A stretch of DNA of 64,000 nt from Amycolatopsis jejuensis (GTDB lineage: Bacteria > Actinomycetota > Actinomycetes > Mycobacteriales > Pseudonocardiaceae): the NCBI RefSeq assembly GCF_000717335.1, contig NZ_JNYZ01000013.1, positions 62,001-126,000 on the forward strand, written 5' to 3'. Under the pieces are notes generated by a model. That model ran no database searches, was not told the DNA's origin, and saw nothing but the letters and a program-made list of their open reading frames with translations. Shown here one piece after another: positions 8,488 through 16,949 of the stretch. The stretch's first letter is position 1, and the number at the start of each line of letters is the position of its first letter. The translations under genes and the position numbers were made by a program.

Positions 8488-9296
8488 GGCCTTCCGACGT
8501 GATCACCCTTGATCGACCGACCAAGTTCACCCTCCCGACGCTGTACAACCTCATCCGGCGCCGGGGCGGGGAGCCCCACCAGGCCATCGCCGACACCCCG
8601 ACGTTCTTCGACCCGGACGCCGAACGGCGGATGGACCAGCAGGTCAACGAGGCGCTCACCGAGTCCGGCCTGATGGGACCCCGCGGGATGGACCGCGACC
8701 TGCTCGCGCTGGTCGAATCCATCTCGCACCCGCAGCTCGAGTACTACGGCTGGTTCGACGGGACCTTCGACGACGGCAGCCCCGGCAACTACTCGGTGCT
8801 CGTCGGCAGTGGCAACGGCGGCGGTTTCGGCCTGCTCCGGATCATCGGCGAGAACACCGTCACGGTGTCGCGCCAGCGGCCGGACCTGCTGCTGCAGACG
8901 TTCCTCGACCTCATCCCGGCGGGACGGCCGGCGAGCGGGCAGCCGCTCGTCACCAGCCGGAGCGAGTACGAGAGCGGGCGGGCCGCGGGGTCGGAGGACG
9001 CGTCGCAGCGGTCGATCATGCAGAGCGGCCAGCGCAACGAACAGCTCTCGCCGCTCAAGGAGATCCAGCGGATCCTCAAGCTGCCGCGCACCGGCGCGGG
9101 GGCGCTGTACGTCGCGGCCCGGCCGAACGGCGGGCGACGGCGGCGGATCCCGAAGCCGGTCAACTTCATCGACACCAGCGAGGGCCGCTGGCTGATGGAG
9201 GAACGCCCCGGCCAGGACTCGCTGATCGTCTTCACCCCGGGCTCCCCGCAGACGATCTCCGAACGCCTGCGCACCGCTCAAAGCGCGCTCGGCTGA
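8484..9296 (+). CDS. EspG family type VII secretion chaperone
   Basis: 270 residues. EspG proteins bind the tip of PE-PPE substrates in the cytosol and target them to one ESX system. The sequence shows the family's beta-sheet core: LPTLYNLIRRRGGEPH, YYGWFDG, a central variable stretch and RSEYESGR. The overlap ATGA with the PPE-like gene makes co-translation likely. An in-frame GTG 15 bases downstream is an alternative start. No ESX core genes (eccB-E, mycP) are in the window, so this cassette would have to use a machine encoded elsewhere. Confidence 0.82.
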   Translation: MRPSDVITLDRPTKFTLPTLYNLIRRRGGEPHQAIADTPTFFDPDAERRMDQQVNEALTESGLMGPRGMDRDLLALVESISHPQLEYYGWFDGTFDDGSPGNYSVLVGSGNGGGFGLLRIIGENTVTVSRQRPDLLLQTFLDLIPAGRPASGQPLVTSRSEYESGRAAGSEDASQRSIMQSGQRNEQLSPLKEIQRILKLPRTGAGALYVAARPNGGRRRRIPKPVNFIDTSEGRWLMEERPGQDSLIVFTPGSPQTISERLRTAQSALG

Positions 9297-9918
9297 GCGC
9301 TCAAGCACTACTCCGGGTGGGGTTCCCGCCGGGCCACCGCGAGGTGACCGGCCGGTGAATCCCACCCGGTTTCGTGTTTGCACGCGGTTAACCTGCGCTT
9401 TCCCCGGTCCGGTCACGGAACGCAGTCCCCGGCGACCCGTCCGGCCGTGATTCTCCGTCGTTCAGCCCATCGGGTCGGCGCTCTACCGTCCGTAGCAACC
9501 ATCCACAGGCAGCCGTGCACCGGCGCGCGCGACACGCCGAAGAACACGTCGGCTGCGACACGCCGGACGAGTTTCCGCGAAGTTCTCCACAGTCTCTACA
9601 CAGGGTTTGACCTGCAATTTCCCTGAAGCCGATCAGCACTGTCCCCACCTTGTCCACAGGCTGACCGGCACCTGTGATTCGTTGCCCCCAGTCATCCACA
9701 GGTTGTCCACAGGACGGTCAACACCCGGAATTGCGCTCGTCCTTCCGGGGGATCTAGCGTGCCCTCTCGCCCAGTACTCACGGTGGCTCCCGGCGTGGCG
9801 CTCATCGGCGGCGGGGACGCCGGTCCATCATCGGGAGGGACCGGGCAGACGACTGGGAAAGCCGGGCCGAATCCGGCATACTCGAACAGGTGTTCGCACG
9901 AGGGAGGTGTCCGGGGCG
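9297..9918. other. 622-base intergenic region upstream of dnaB
   Basis: No convincing coding frame. The middle 200 bases are clearly less GC-rich than the surroundings and hold a run of DnaA-box-like 9-mers (listed separately). The final 100 bases lead into the dnaB ribosome site AGGGAGGT at 9901-9908. Confidence 0.7.
9499..9711 (+). promoter_or_regulatory. Cluster of DnaA-box-like 9-mers upstream of dnaB
   Basis: Five sites in the same orientation: CCATCCACA (9499-9507), TTCTCCACA (9583-9591), TTGTCCACA (9650-9658), TCATCCACA (9692-9700) and TTGTCCACA (9703-9711). TTGTCCACA is the preferred actinobacterial DnaA box, and two copies are exact. The cluster suggests DnaA binding 200-400 bases before dnaB. 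Confidence 0.7.
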
Positions 9919-11322
9919 GTGGCGGTGACCGACGACCGCGGTCCGATGTACGCGGAGTCCGATCCGGGTCCCAGCGATCCCGGGCCGGGCGGGTTCGACC
10001 GTCAGCCACCGCAGGACATCGCGGCGGAGCAGTCGGTGCTCGGCGGCATGCTGCTGTCGAAGGACGCCATCGCCGACGTCATCGAGGCGCTCGGACCCGG
10101 CGACTTCTACCGGCCCGCGCACCAGGCGGTGTACGACTGCATCCTCGATCTCTACGGCCGCGGCGAACCGGCCGACCCGATCACCGTGTCCGCCGAGCTG
10201 GAACGCCGCGGCGAGCTCGGCCGCGTCGGCGGGGCGCCGTACCTGCACACGCTCATCGCCACCGTGCCCACCGCGGCCAACGCGGGCTACTACGCGGAGA
10301 TCGTGTCCGAGAAGGCCGTGCTGCGCCGCCTGGTGGAGGCCGGCACGCGCATCGTGCAGTACGGATACGGCGCGGCCGCGGCGGACGGCGCGAACATCGA
10401 CGAGGTCGTGGACCGCGCACAGGCGGCGATCTACGACGTCACCGAGCGGCGTACGAGCGAGGACTACGTCGCGCTGGAGGACCTGCTCCAGCCGACCATG
10501 GACGAGATCGACGCGATCGCCTCGCGCGGCGGCCAGTCGCAGGGCATCCCCACCGGCTTCGCCGATTTCGACGAGCTCACCAACGGCCTGCACCCCGGGC
10601 AGATGATCATCGTCGCGGCCCGTCCCGGTGTCGGCAAGTCGACGCTCGGCCTGGACTTCGTCCGCTCCGCATCCATCAAGCACGGGCTCACCAGCGTCAT
10701 CTTCTCGCTGGAAATGAGCCGCACCGAGATCGTCATGCGCATGCTGTCGGCCGAAGCGAAGATCCGCCTCGCCGACATGCGCGGCGGCAAGATGTCCGAC
10801 GACGACTGGACGCGCCTCGCCCGCCGGATGAGCGAGGTGTCGGAGGCGCCGCTCTTCGTCGACGACTCGCCGAACATGACGATGATGGAAATCCGCGCGA
10901 AGGCCCGCCGGCTCAAGCAGCGGCACGACCTCAAGCTCGTGGTCGTCGACTACCTGCAGCTGATGACGTCCGGCAAGCGCGTCGAATCGCGGCAGCAGGA
11001 GGTCTCGGAGTTCTCGCGGCAGCTGAAGCTGCTGGCGAAGGAGATCGAGGTACCGGTGATCGCGATCTCCCAGCTGAACCGTGGTCCGGAACAGCGCACC
11101 GACAAGAAACCGATGCTCTCGGACCTGCGTGAATCGGGATCACTGGAGCAGGACGCGGACATCGTCATCTTGATCAACCGCCCGGACGCATGGGAACGCG
11201 ACGACCCGCGCGCAGGCGAGGCCGACCTGATCCTGGCGAAGCACCGAGCCGGCCCCACGAGCACGATCGTGGTCGCGCACCAGCTGCACTACAGCCGGTT
11301 CGCCGACCTCGCCCACGACTAG
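9919..11322 (+). CDS. dnaB: Replicative DNA helicase DnaB
   Basis: 467 residues, hexameric 5'-3' helicase of the replisome. N-terminal domain: PPQDIAAEQSVLGGMLLSKDAIADV. C-terminal RecA-like motor: Walker A ARPGVGKST, Walker B region LKLVVVDYLQLM, and the SQLNRGPEQR and SGSLEQDADIVI loops. GTG 9919 was chosen for AGGGAGGT ten bases upstream and the product MAVTDDRG...; GTG 9925 is possible. It has no intein, unlike several mycobacterial DnaB genes. It stands alone, between the DnaA-box region and a hairpin terminator. Confidence 0.97.
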   Translation: MAVTDDRGPMYAESDPGPSDPGPGGFDRQPPQDIAAEQSVLGGMLLSKDAIADVIEALGPGDFYRPAHQAVYDCILDLYGRGEPADPITVSAELERRGELGRVGGAPYLHTLIATVPTAANAGYYAEIVSEKAVLRRLVEAGTRIVQYGYGAAAADGANIDEVVDRAQAAIYDVTERRTSEDYVALEDLLQPTMDEIDAIASRGGQSQGIPTGFADFDELTNGLHPGQMIIVAARPGVGKSTLGLDFVRSASIKHGLTSVIFSLEMSRTEIVMRMLSAEAKIRLADMRGGKMSDDDWTRLARRMSEVSEAPLFVDDSPNMTMMEIRAKARRLKQRHDLKLVVVDYLQLMTSGKRVESRQQEVSEFSRQLKLLAKEIEVPVIAISQLNRGPEQRTDKKPMLSDLRESGSLEQDADIVILINRPDAWERDDPRAGEADLILAKHRAGPTSTIVVAHQLHYSRFADLAHD

Positions 11323-11335
11323 ACGCCCACGATCA

Positions 11336-11375
11336 CGCCCCCCGGCATCGCGACCGAGGGGGCGCGCTTTCGTGC
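11336..11375 (+). terminator. Hairpin after dnaB
   Basis: CGCCCCCCGG (11336-11345) pairs imperfectly with CCGAGGGGGCG (11354-11364), followed by a second short GCGC hairpin with TTTC in its loop. It lies directly after the dnaB stop. Confidence 0.5.
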
Positions 11376-11458
11376 GCCCGGACAACGACGCGCGATTCGC
11401 CAGCCGCCCGAACCAGGCGTACTCTGGTAGTTGAACTTTCAAACACATGGAGGCAGCC

Positions 11459-12238
11459 ATGGCGACCCGTACGCCGGTCCTGTACCTCAGCCACGGTGCG
11501 CCGCCCCTTGCGGATGATGCGACGTGGACAAGGCAGCTCGCGCGGTGGTCCGCCGGCCTGGCGGAACCGCGGGCGATCCTGGTCGTTTCGGCGCACTGGG
11601 AGGAGGCGCCGCTCACCCTCGGTGCCACCACCACGGTGCCGCTGGTCTACGACTTCTGGGGTTTCCCCGAGCACTACTACCAGGTGAAATACGCCGCTCC
11701 GGGCGCTCCCGAGCTGGCTGCGCAGGTACGCAAGCTGCTGCATTCCACCGGCACCCCGGTGCACGACGCGCCGGAGCGCGGGCTCGACCACGGCGCGTAC
11801 GTCCCGCTGGTCGAGATGTATCCCGGCGCCGACATCCCGGTGCTGCAGATCTCCATGCCCTCGCTCGACCCGCAGCAGCTCTACGACCTCGGCCGCAAGC
11901 TCGCTCCGCTACGGGACGAGGGCGTGCTGATCATCGGCAGCGGTTTCTTCACCCACAACCTCAGCGCCATGCAGCAGGTCACCGGCACCGACGGCACGCC
12001 GCCGCAGTGGTCAGCGGAATTCGACCACTGGGGCGACGAGGTTCTGCAGGCCGGTGACCTCGACGCGCTGCTCGACTTCCAGCACAAGGCACCCGCCGCC
12101 GCGCTCGCGCATCCGCGGATCGAGCACTTCGCCCCGCTGTTCGTCTCCCTCGGCGCAAGCACCGCGGAAGGCAAGGGCCGCACGGTGATCGACGGATTCT
12201 GGTACGGCCTCGCGAAGCGATCGCTCGAATTCTCCTGA
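11459..12238 (+). CDS. LigB-type extradiol ring-cleavage dioxygenase (DODA/YgiD family)
   Basis: 259 residues. This class III extradiol dioxygenase family uses a zinc or iron centre to open catechol rings (4,5-DOPA dioxygenase in the best-known member). Candidate metal and active-site His are visible in YLSHGAPPL, SAHWE, LDHGAYVPL and GSGFFTHNL. ATG 11459 follows GGAGGC by five bases; an upstream in-frame ATG (11447) overlaps that site and is rejected. It ends at a strong bidirectional terminator. The natural substrate cannot be told from sequence. Confidence 0.87.
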   Translation: MATRTPVLYLSHGAPPLADDATWTRQLARWSAGLAEPRAILVVSAHWEEAPLTLGATTTVPLVYDFWGFPEHYYQVKYAAPGAPELAAQVRKLLHSTGTPVHDAPERGLDHGAYVPLVEMYPGADIPVLQISMPSLDPQQLYDLGRKLAPLRDEGVLIIGSGFFTHNLSAMQQVTGTDGTPPQWSAEFDHWGDEVLQAGDLDALLDFQHKAPAAALAHPRIEHFAPLFVSLGASTAEGKGRTVIDGFWYGLAKRSLEFS

Positions 12239-12250
12239 CCACACAACGAA

Positions 12251-12283
12251 ACGGGCCCGGAAGCACTTGGCTTCCGGGCCCGT
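12251..12283. terminator. Bidirectional terminator between convergent genes
   Basis: A perfect 13-base inverted repeat (12251-12263 with 12271-12283) around a seven-base loop. It separates the dioxygenase gene (+) from the repeat-protein gene (-). Confidence 0.88.
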
Positions 12284-12319
12284 TCGGGGTCACCCCCGGC
12301 ACGCTTCAGGCGAAACGGC

Positions 12320-15300
12320 TCACTTCTGGAAGAAGCTGGTCACCTTCGCGGCCAGCTTCTGGAACGCACCCAGCGGCGCCGTCGCGTCGCCGACCGCCGG
12401 GACGGCCGGGGCCGCGGTGGGCAGGTCGGTGGGCAGCGTGGTCGGCGCACCCGGCACCGCGGGCAGCGCGGTGACGGCCGGCAGCTGCTGCAGCGTCGGC
12501 AGCGAGGTCTTCACCGGCAGCTGGGCAGGCAGAGCCGGAACGTCGGCACGCTCGGCACCCGCACCCGGCAGAGCCGGAACACCCGGCAGCGACGGCAGCG
12601 ACGGGGCCGACGGCAGACGGACGCCGTCCTTGAGCCCGGACACCGACGGCAGCACCGTGCCACCCTGCAGCTGGTTCAGCTGGCCGAGCGCGTTCAGGCC
12701 GCTGACCTGCGGCACGTCGGCACGCTCAGCACCCGGCAGCGCCGGGGCGGGCAGCGTCGCGGCGGTGGGCAGGCCGCCACCCGGCAGCGCCGGGAGAGCA
12801 GCGGCGTCGGCCGGGAGGGCCGGCATCGCGGGCAGCGCCGAGAAGGTCGGCAGCGCGGGCAGCTGGTCGGCCGCCATCTCGCCACCGATCGGCACGTTGA
12901 TGCCCGGCTCGTCCACGATCTCGGTGGAGTTGGTGGCCTCGGCGGTCGCCCGCCCGACCAGCTCCAGCGGGATGCCGAAGATCTGCACCACGGCGCCGAG
13001 CGGGTGGTAGAAGTTGTAGCCGGACAGCGCGTCGCCCGGACCGTCGGTGGTGGGCTCACCACCGTTGGTCGCGGTCAGCTCGTTGTGCCCGACCGCGTGC
13101 GCGACGCCGCCCACGGCGACCGCGTCGCCGAAGACCTGCGCCACCGCGGTGGCCGGGATGTCGAGGATGTTGCCGGAGATCGCGCCCTCGAGACCCGAGG
13201 TGGTGTCGTCACCGGCGTTGGTCACGACCGTGGTGTTGTCGCCGTGGCCCGAGGACACGCCCGCCACCGACACCGCGTCGCCGAAGACCTGCGCCACCGG
13301 CAGAGCGTCCACGCCGATGATGTTGCCCGCGATCGCACCGAAGTCGCCGTTGGTCGTGGCGTCGCCACCGGAGGTGGAGGTGATGTCGTTGGTGCCACCG
13401 CCGTGACCAAGCGCGCCACCGGCGAGCCCGTCACCGAAGATCGTGGCCGCACCGGCGACCGGCGCCTTCACGATGTTGCCGGCGAGGCCGCCGTCCTTCC
13501 CGTTGGTGACGGCGTCGCCGCCCGCCTTCGAGTCGGTGAGGTTGTCCGCCCACCCGGTGCCGATGCCGGCAACCGCGCCGCCGACGCCGTGGCCCTGGAC
13601 CGGCAGCGAGACCGGAGCCTCGACGATGTTGCCCGCGCCGGCGCCCTTGGGTCCGGTCGCGTGGACGTCGCCGCCCGCGGTCGAGGTGGTGTCGTTGGTG
13701 GCCTTGCCGTGGCCCTGTCCGACGAACGCGCCGCCGATGCCGAAGAGCTGCACCGGGGTCGACACCGGGACGGTGCCGAGGTTCGAGCTCAGGAAGCCGT
13801 TGTCGTCGTCGGTGCTGCCACCGCCGCCGCCGTGCACGACCTTGGTCTCGGTCGCCTTGCCCGAGCCCTGCCCGATGAACGAGCCGCCCACGCCGAAGAC
13901 CTCGGCGGGCACGCCCACCGGGACCTGGACGATGTTGCCCGAGCCGGACGAGTCGTTGCCCTGGCTGCCGTCGTAGCCACCGGCGGTGACGGTCTTCGTC
14001 TCCTCCGAGGTGCCCGACGCGTTGCCGATGTGGCTGCCGCCGATGCCGTGGACCTCGGGCGCACCCGCGACCTGGCTGTTGACGATGTTGCCGCCGAGCA
14101 TCGACTCGTTGCCGCGGGTGTAGCTGCCGTTGCCGGCGTTCGCGGTGGTGTCGTTGACGCACTTGGCGTGCGCGTTGCCGATGTACGTGCCGCCGACGCC
14201 GCACGCCTCGACCGGGAGGGCCACGGCCGGGTCGACCACGTTGCCCGCACCGGCGGCCTTCTGGCCGCTGGTCTTGACGAAGCCGCCCGAGTCCGCGTTG
14301 GTCGAGTGGCTGGAGGACGACCCACCGTCGAGTGCCTTGCCGGTGGTGGCGTTGCCGATCCACGAGCCGGCCACCGACGCGACGTTCGCGATCGGGCTCA
14401 GCTGCGCGGCCCCGGCGTTGCCGCTCAGGAACGAGCCGTCACCGTCGGTCTCGACGTAGGTCGGGGTGCCCTTGAGGCTGCCCGGACGGGTGTCCCCCGC
14501 CTTGGCGTCGGTCGAGGAGCTCGAGTCCGCATCCGCGTCCGAGCCCCACACGCCACCGGCGTTGCCGTTGAACTTGACCGGGAGGGCGATGGGCGCGCCC
14601 ACCACGTTGCCGCTGCCCGCGGCGCCCTTGCCGTTGGTCAGGATCGACCCGCCGGAGGTGGCGGAGCTGTCGGCGGAGTACTCGCTGTAGCCGTTGCCGA
14701 GGATCCAGGACGCCGCGTTGCCGGTCACCTGGACCGGGGTGGCGAACTGGCCCGCGACGACGTTGCCGGACAGGCCGGAGCCCTTGCCGGAGGTGTCGAT
14801 GTTGCCGGTCTCGGTGGCGCTCTGGTGCGCCGAGCCGCCGTGCACCGCGCCGCTGCCGCCGGCCAGGCCGACGCCGTTGCCGGCGATCTGCACCGGCAGC
14901 GCCCAGTCGAGCGCGACGACGTTGCCGGCGAGGCCGGAGTTCTTGCCGTCCGTCGCGATGTCCTGGTTGTGGCTGTACGTCTGGTCGTGCGAGGTGCCGT
15001 TGACGTGTGCGTCCCCGAGGACACCCACCGCGTTGTCCACGATCTGGATCGGCACGACCACGTCACCGACGACCTTGTTGCCCTTGAAGGCGTCGTGGGT
15101 CGGCGTGAGCTGCCGCGGCGCCTCGGTCTTGGGGAGGCTGTCGGTCAGGCTGGCTCCGCCGGGCGTCTTCGCCGAGGCGAGCGCGTCCTTGACGGCCGAG
15201 GTGACGGGCTTGGTGCTGACCTCGCTGTGGTGGGCCGGGATGTCGACCTGCCCGAGCGGGGTGCCCACGGCGTTGTTGGCGACGTCCACCGGAACGGTGA

Positions 15301-15433
15301 CGTTGAGGTCGAGCGGGGAGGCCGGGGTGTCCGGGTTGACGTTCTCGTCGGCCGAGGCGATGCCGGTACCCAGCATCAGCAACCCACCCGTGACCAACGC
15401 GGTCTGGAGTCCGCGCTTTGCCCAGGTCTGCAT
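12320..15433 (-). CDS. Giant secreted protein with about 14 chaplin-like repeats
   Basis: 1037 residues. Start set at ATG 15433, where AAGGAG lies eight bases upstream; the longer frame begins inside that site. Signal peptide to about residue 28 (GIASA-D). Residues 119-850 are about 14 repeats of 51-63 residues, each opening with N(I/V)V-x(3)-(A/V)-x-PV-x(3)-G-x-G, followed by an IGN- or GQG-type turn and a Gly/Ser/Thr/Asp spacer. This resembles the chaplin core of streptomycetes (GNVVQVPVHVPVNVCGN). Repeat 6 even keeps a Cys pair (C411, C425) at chaplin-like spacing. Residues 850-1037 are a Pro/Ala/Leu tail with ERADVP twice. Probably a self-assembling surface or aerial-hypha protein; this is inference. 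Confidence 0.75.
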   Translation of the reverse strand: MQTWAKRGLQTALVTGGLLMLGTGIASADENVNPDTPASPLDLNVTVPVDVANNAVGTPLGQVDIPAHHSEVSTKPVTSAVKDALASAKTPGGASLTDSLPKTEAPRQLTPTHDAFKGNKVVGDVVVPIQIVDNAVGVLGDAHVNGTSHDQTYSHNQDIATDGKNSGLAGNVVALDWALPVQIAGNGVGLAGGSGAVHGGSAHQSATETGNIDTSGKGSGLSGNVVAGQFATPVQVTGNAASWILGNGYSEYSADSSATSGGSILTNGKGAAGSGNVVGAPIALPVKFNGNAGGVWGSDADADSSSSTDAKAGDTRPGSLKGTPTYVETDGDGSFLSGNAGAAQLSPIANVASVAGSWIGNATTGKALDGGSSSSHSTNADSGGFVKTSGQKAAGAGNVVDPAVALPVEACGVGGTYIGNAHAKCVNDTTANAGNGSYTRGNESMLGGNIVNSQVAGAPEVHGIGGSHIGNASGTSEETKTVTAGGYDGSQGNDSSGSGNIVQVPVGVPAEVFGVGGSFIGQGSGKATETKVVHGGGGGSTDDDNGFLSSNLGTVPVSTPVQLFGIGGAFVGQGHGKATNDTTSTAGGDVHATGPKGAGAGNIVEAPVSLPVQGHGVGGAVAGIGTGWADNLTDSKAGGDAVTNGKDGGLAGNIVKAPVAGAATIFGDGLAGGALGHGGGTNDITSTSGGDATTNGDFGAIAGNIIGVDALPVAQVFGDAVSVAGVSSGHGDNTTVVTNAGDDTTSGLEGAISGNILDIPATAVAQVFGDAVAVGGVAHAVGHNELTATNGGEPTTDGPGDALSGYNFYHPLGAVVQIFGIPLELVGRATAEATNSTEIVDEPGINVPIGGEMAADQLPALPTFSALPAMPALPADAAALPALPGGGLPTAATLPAPALPGAERADVPQVSGLNALGQLNQLQGGTVLPSVSGLKDGVRLPSAPSLPSLPGVPALPGAGAERADVPALPAQLPVKTSLPTLQQLPAVTALPAVPGAPTTLPTDLPTAAPAVPAVGDATAPLGAFQKLAAKVTSFFQK

Positions 15434-15523
15434 GGGGTTTTTCTCCTTCATTTCGGGTTCCCTTGCGGGTTCGTGGCGGTGCCTGAATGCACCGGGGAAT
15501 TGCGAGCGGAAAATGCGCGTCGC

Positions 15524-15600
15524 ACGAAAAAACCCGCGGGTTGTGCCGGTGACTGCGGGAGCACGGAAAAGTGCTCGAGGCAGTCAGCGACCCCGCGGGT
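15524..15600 (-). terminator. Rho-independent terminator of the 15609-16640 gene
   Basis: On the minus strand ACCCGCGGGG opens a long stem that closes with CCCGCGGGTTTTTT. It encloses two nested stems (TGACTGC with GCAGTCA, and GAGCAC with GTGCTC). The T-run falls on the minus strand, so it ends transcription of the upstream minus-strand gene before the chaplin-like gene. Confidence 0.8.
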
Positions 15601-15608
15601 GCAGTGGA

Positions 15609-16640
15609 TCAGTCAGGAGTGACGCCGGGCTGCTCGCCCGGGGTGCGCAGCGTGTGCTGCAGGCCGGCGCGGGTCGAACCCGCGACGGCGTTGTCGACGG
15701 CGGCGATGACCCACGCGGGGACACCCATGTTGAGACCGTCGAGGTGGCCGCCGGGAGCGGTGGTGCCCCCGGTCGGCGGAGTGGGGACGGAAGGCGGCGC
15801 AAGGGGAAGCTGCGCCGGGGAGAACGGGACGCCGGGCAGGTTGCGGTCGCCGTGGTGCTGCGACGGCAGGTCGCTGCCGGACGGGAGGTCGGCGCGCGAG
15901 GCGTCGACCGCGGGAAAGACCGACTGCAGTGCGTCGGAGGTGGACATCGCCGCATCGCCGAGATCCTGACCGGCTTCGGCAGGCTGCTCGGGGATGCCAG
16001 GGGCGGACCCCTCACCGGCGGCCGGAGCGGCGGGCAGCGAGGGCAGGTCGACCAGGCGGCCGGGGGCGGCCGGGTCGAGCAGGTCCCAGAGCTGGCGGCC
16101 GAAGTCCTGCGCGGCAGGCGGCGGCGTGGTCGCGTCGGCGATCACCTGACGGGCGTCCTCCGGCTTGCGCGCGATGTGCTCGAGCGAGCCGAGCGTGCGC
16201 TCCACCGGGCGGAGCACGGCACCTTCGCCGAGGTCGCTCACCGCGCCGCTGACCTGCCCGGCGACCTCCTGGCTCTGCGCCAGGTCGTCGCGGTGCGGGT
16301 TGCCGAAGCGGTCCAGCGAGCAGCCCGGACGCTCGGCGCCCGGCTCCGACCACGTGGTGGCGTTCTGCCCGCACGAGGTGAGGCTCTTCGCCGCACCGGC
16401 GACGTCGCCCGCGAACCGGGACACACCGTCGGTGACATCGCCGAGGCCGGCGACGGTGGCGTCGGTGACCGGCGTGACGCTGCCGGTGCTGGTACCGGTG
16501 TCGGCCGAAGCCGTGGCCGAGGAGACGGCCCACGCGGCGGCAGTTGCCGCGAGCGCCCCACCGACGACGAACAGCGCACGCGACGCGAGACGGCCGAAGC
16601 GCGTGGCGCCCCGCCTCTCGAGTGCGGCATCGTTCGACAC
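15609..16640 (-). CDS. Secreted Ala/Pro-rich protein, unknown function
   Basis: 343 residues with a signal peptide (RLASRALFVVGGALAATAAAWAV, cleavage near ATASA-D). The mature part has two Cys (in TSCGQN and PGCSLDRF, likely a disulphide), a helical region (SLEHIARKPEDARQVIADA) and a long Pro-rich C-terminal half. GTG 16640 is preceded by GAGGAG. It lies directly upstream of the chaplin-like gene on the same strand but is separated by a terminator, so it has its own transcript. The NPHRDDL-type stretch is not a motif I recognise. A surface or cell-envelope role is likely. Confidence 0.65.
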   Translation of the reverse strand: MSNDAALERRGATRFGRLASRALFVVGGALAATAAAWAVSSATASADTGTSTGSVTPVTDATVAGLGDVTDGVSRFAGDVAGAAKSLTSCGQNATTWSEPGAERPGCSLDRFGNPHRDDLAQSQEVAGQVSGAVSDLGEGAVLRPVERTLGSLEHIARKPEDARQVIADATTPPPAAQDFGRQLWDLLDPAAPGRLVDLPSLPAAPAAGEGSAPGIPEQPAEAGQDLGDAAMSTSDALQSVFPAVDASRADLPSGSDLPSQHHGDRNLPGVPFSPAQLPLAPPSVPTPPTGGTTAPGGHLDGLNMGVPAWVIAAVDNAVAGSTRAGLQHTLRTPGEQPGVTPD

Positions 16641-16949
16641 TGGTGATTCTCCTCGGATAAAAAGCGAATTCGGTTATTCGGCGGGTTTCGGCGCGAACGT
16701 GGCGCAGTTCCCCGCGGTGTGCAAAACCGAGACAACCAAATTTCCGGTCCGCCGCGCATCCTCGACACGGCTTGATGCCACCATCGTGTGAACAACACAG
16801 AGTGTGGCCGGGTCTCACGATGCGTCATCCCCGGAGGAGACGGGCGGTTACTCCGGAGTCGGTTCACGCCGGGCTGTCAAGCCGCGATTCGAGCGAACCT
16901 CCGGGCGATCCGCCCGGTTTTGTCGGACCGTACCGATACGGTGATCCTC
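16641..16949. other. Divergent intergenic region
   Basis: About 310 bases between the secreted-protein gene (-) and the AI-2E transporter gene (+). It must contain both promoters. It is AT-richer near 16660-16760, but I cannot name a specific site. The transporter frame stays open through part of it without a good start. Confidence 0.5.

Noticed and set aside
12320..15433. CRISPR-like periodicity
   Set aside because: The period (about 153 bases) and variable units are a protein repeat, not a CRISPR array; no cas genes are present.
12320..15622. Long open frame on the + strand (about 870 codons) opposite the chaplin-like gene
   Set aside because: It is the antisense shadow of a GC-rich repetitive gene; its product is a low-complexity Arg/Val/Asp polymer with no start site or signal.
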